Assembly: GCF_002750855.1 (NCBI RefSeq)
Contig: NZ_NWUC01000010.1
Coordinates: forward strand, 51,652 to 115,651
Direction of reading: 5' to 3'
DNA: 64,000 nt
Source: Neopararhizobium haloflavum
GTDB taxonomy: Bacteria; Pseudomonadota; Alphaproteobacteria; Rhizobiales; Rhizobiaceae
Shown in pieces: positions 62,324 to 64,000 of the stretch. Position 1 is the stretch's first letter. Each line of letters starts with the position of its first letter. The translations under genes were made by a program, and so were the position numbers. The notes below the pieces were generated by a model. It was not told the origin of the DNA and searched no databases. It saw only the letters and a list, made by a program, of their open reading frames with translations.

Positions 62324-62580
62324 TATTTTCTCCCGTTTTAGGGGGGGGGGGGAGTGGGTTGGGTGGCTGAAACAGAGGAGAATCGTCAAAAATCCCCTAT
62401 AAGAGAAACGGGAGAAAAAGAAATCGCCTCTTTTATCCAATGAAATCAACGCGGTATTTTCTCCCAGAGGGGGTGAATTTTGGTATTTTCTCCCGTAATT
62501 ATGCATCCATATATTTGGAATTGTTAATGGAAAAACGGCGGGAGAAAATAGCCGTTTTCGACCCCTTGGGAGAAAATACC
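62324..62580. repeat. Iteron-like array of the TATTTTCTCCC motif
   Basis: Six copies of an 11-13 base motif in about 260 bases. Forward copies are at 62324-62335, 62453-62465 and 62482-62494. Reverse copies (GGGAGAAAATA or a close variant) are at 62409-62419, 62539-62550 and 62568-62580. The last four are arranged as two forward then two reverse with 29-base spacing within each pair, around an AT-rich centre at 62496-62535. This resembles replication-initiator or regulator binding arrays of plasmids and integrative elements. No initiator gene is visible within the window. Confidence 0.6.
62341..62352. repeat. Homopolymer run of 12 G
   Basis: Twelve consecutive G residues directly follow the first forward copy of the TATTTTCTCCC motif. 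Such tracts are prone to slippage in vivo and to sequencing error, so the exact length is uncertain. Confidence 0.85.
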
Positions 62581-62889
62581 TGCATCGAATTTGCCGGTCT
62601 GATGGGTGTCTGATAATCTCGTTTAAGCCCTAGAAAAATCCCGAAAAAATTCCGAAAACTCCCACGGCCCGCGCTCAGCGCCCCCCGTGACAGCTCACCC
62701 CGGCCAGGAAGGACCCGGAGCGACCGCGCCACCGATCCGCACGGCCACGCATCCGCACGGCCTATCCCGTCACGCTCCACCACGTCTCATGATGTTCCGC
62801 GCCGTCCCGCACCTGCACCATGTACCTTTAACCGAGGCGTTCCGCCACGCCTCACCCCGTTCCAATCCGTTCCACCGCGTCCCGGTAAT

Positions 62890-63246
62890 GTGAAGAGGGT
62901 TCGCATGCCAGGACGGACCCTGCATCGAGCGCACGGTACCGGAAGGCTTGGCAGTGGATTGAAACGAGACATCTGCACGATGCCCACGTCATCTCTTTTG
63001 CAGCGCGAGCTCAAGATCCTGGACCGAGAGCATCTGCCCATGGCATCGTTGACGCCACCACCGGCGCATCGAGCGTCTTCAATCAGTCCATGGCGGACTA
63101 ATCTGGAGCGTGTGGCGACCATGAGCCTTCGGCAAGTCTACGCAGTCATGCTTGCAGGTGCTGTCATCTGGCATGGACCGACACTGCCAGCGGTCTTGAT
63201 CGCTCTGGTCCTGTTCTGGTTCTTCGGCCACTGGCTTCATGAGTGA
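62890..63246 (+). CDS. Possible small membrane protein
   Basis: An open frame of 118 codons whose last 41 residues form a plausible small membrane protein (QVYAVMLAGAVIWHGP, then PAVLIALVLFWFFGHWLHE). The N-terminal part is Arg/Pro-rich and looks untranslated. The true start may be ATG 63040 or ATG 63121. I do not recognise a family and the upstream signals are weak, so this is tentative. Confidence 0.3.
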   Translation: MKRVRMPGRTLHRAHGTGRLGSGLKRDICTMPTSSLLQRELKILDREHLPMASLTPPPAHRASSISPWRTNLERVATMSLRQVYAVMLAGAVIWHGPTLPAVLIALVLFWFFGHWLHE

Positions 63247-63608
63247 TGAGATTGCGCAGCAACAGCTGGCAACCCGACTGCATTGACGAACGTCAACCAC
63301 CAGCACGAACGGCTCGATCTGAAGGGCGCGTCGGCCACCCCACCGGCTGTCGCCATGGCTTGACTTTCCATGTCCGGCGGCTCACCTATTGGGCATGTAC
63401 AGAACCGAGCATCACCTTCTGAGGTTTTTCAGGGTGTGCCCCATCGCGGGCACCTGACCCCCGGCTCGGTCGCGTCGCGCGCCGGCCGAGGGGCTTAGGC
63501 AGGTCCCCTTGAGGGATCGCAGCCAGACACGCGGCACCAATCCAAAATCATAATTCTGTCCTCGCACGCCATCGGTGTGCGTGTGGGCATCGTCGGTCGA
63601 GGGCGTCA
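63247..63608. other. Intergenic region before the rnk-like gene
   Basis: A 362-bp stretch with only short antisense frames. I see no RNA gene, repeat or clear operator. It should contain the promoter of the rnk-like gene that starts at 63609. Confidence 0.5.
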
Positions 63609-64000
63609 ATGATGGCTCCTGTGAGAAGAACAAGGCGCAAGCCGGCAATCACGGTCACACGGTTTGACAGTGACCGCCTGTCGAGCCTTGCGGAAGCGTA
63701 CATTGACAGGAACCCCCTGGTCGCAGAAGCCCTGCTGTCAGAGCTCGAACGTGCCCGTGTTGTCGAGGACAGCCGGATACCGGCGAACGTGGTTCGAATG
63801 GGCTCCACGCTGCGCTTCACCAGCGACATCAAGGAGGACCGTCGCGTGACGCTTGTATTCCCCGGCGAAGCCAACATTGCCGAGGGCAAGGTGTCGATCC
63901 TCACCCCGATCGGCGCGGCCCTGATCGGACTGTCGACTGGACAGTCGATTGACTGGACGGCACGCGACGGGCGCGTCCACCGTCTGACTGTCGAGGACGT
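63609..64000 (+). CDS. rnk: Nucleoside diphosphate kinase regulator Rnk-like, 3' end beyond window
   Basis: The frame from ATG 63609 (or 63612) stays open to the window end and gives about 130 residues. It contains ITVTRFDSDRLSSLAEAYID at the start of an Rnk N-terminal helix pair and a GreA/GreB C-terminal-type domain: NVVRMGSTLRFTSDIKEDRR, VTLVFPGEANIAEGKVSIL, TPIGAALIGLSTGQSIDW. Rnk proteins bind RNA polymerase and influence nucleotide levels. GAGGGC lies six bases before the ATG. It is incomplete only because the window stops. Confidence 0.88.
   Translation, partial: MMAPVRRTRRKPAITVTRFDSDRLSSLAEAYIDRNPLVAEALLSELERARVVEDSRIPANVVRMGSTLRFTSDIKEDRRVTLVFPGEANIAEGKVSILTPIGAALIGLSTGQSIDWTARDGRVHRLTVED

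Larger units (their letters stand above)
61020..62889. other. 1.87-kb gene-poor region at the edge of a putative integrated element
   Basis: No convincing gene was found on either strand. Open frames here are short, lack family similarity and mostly lack ribosome-binding sites. The region contains a tRNA-Gly 3'-end copy (61180-61203), an adjacent inverted repeat (TTCAGA at 61204-61209 and TCTGAA at 61218-61223) and AT-rich stretches unlike the rest of the window. It also holds a run of 12 G, an iteron-like array (62324-62580) and, from about 62680, a C-rich tract with irregular CCGTTCC-type repeats. A weak minus-strand frame at 61618-61866 with one hydrophobic segment is the only protein candidate, and I do not call it. 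Confidence 0.7.

Noticed and set aside
1-64000. CRISPR array, rRNA genes, complete insertion sequence or complete prophage
   Set aside because: No regularly spaced repeats, rRNA signatures, transposase or phage structural genes were seen by reading both strands.

Overview
The window looks like high-GC alphaproteobacterial chromosome. The best fit is Hyphomicrobiales (Rhizobiales, Phyllobacteriaceae/Rhizobiaceae-like). Supporting signs are a PodJ-like polarity protein, class I lysyl-tRNA synthetase, several TRAP transporters, DUF6460 and TIGR02186 proteins, a bigR/blh persulfide operon, and FixL/FixK-type regulators. I cannot assign a genus from sequence reading alone.

Layout. 1-3.5 kb: 3' end of pyrD, a MATE exporter, an HDAC-family deacetylase, a CAP-domain lipoprotein and a DUF6460 membrane protein. 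3.6-11.7 kb: a DNA-repair cluster (ATP-dependent ligase, MBL-fold exonuclease, Lhr-type helicase, PdeM phosphoesterase) split into two divergent arms, with a methyltransferase and an exported unknown between them. 11.7-18.3 kb: a RibD-like reductase, a TIGR02186/TauE pair, the giant PodJ-like protein and a MerR regulator. 18.8-25.4 kb: a beta-oxidation operon (two acyl-CoA dehydrogenases, thiolase, FadB-like protein) behind a near-perfect 32-bp palindrome. 25.4-33.7 kb: mixed housekeeping genes, including a LexA-like regulator overlapping a thermonuclease, lysK, a sterol-desaturase-family enzyme, an orphan substrate-binding protein, and a glycosyltransferase with a GspE/MshE-type N-terminal domain.

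33.7-47.6 kb holds two organic-acid catabolic loci. The first is a tightly coupled operon: TAXI-type TRAP transporter, two fumarase/adenylosuccinate-lyase superfamily lyases and a D-tartrate dehydratase carrying the full catalytic set, with a divergent GntR/UTRA regulator. The second is an idonate-type dehydrogenase, a DctPQM TRAP transporter and an FCD-type GntR regulator, divergent from mannonate dehydratase (uxuA). 47.6-50.6 kb: cueR, then blh-bigR-yeeE-yedE, ending in a decayed SulP permease fragment.

50.6-61.0 kb looks like an oxygen-responsive stress region. A cytosolic FixL-like kinase keeps the haem His and the oxygen-signalling Arg at the correct spacing. It lies with an OmpR-type regulator, a FixK-like Crp/Fnr protein and a triple-BON protein. 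An operon joins hsp20 to a MacB/FtsX-type ABC exporter and its adaptor. Three FNR/FixK-like boxes lie in front of hsp20, the FixK-like gene and the BON gene.

At 61.18 kb a 24-bp copy of the 3' end of a tRNA-Gly marks what I read as the left attachment site of an integrated element extending rightward. It is followed by about 1.7 kb of gene-poor, partly AT-rich DNA with an iteron-like array of a TATTTTCTCCC motif in both orientations. The window ends inside an rnk-type gene.
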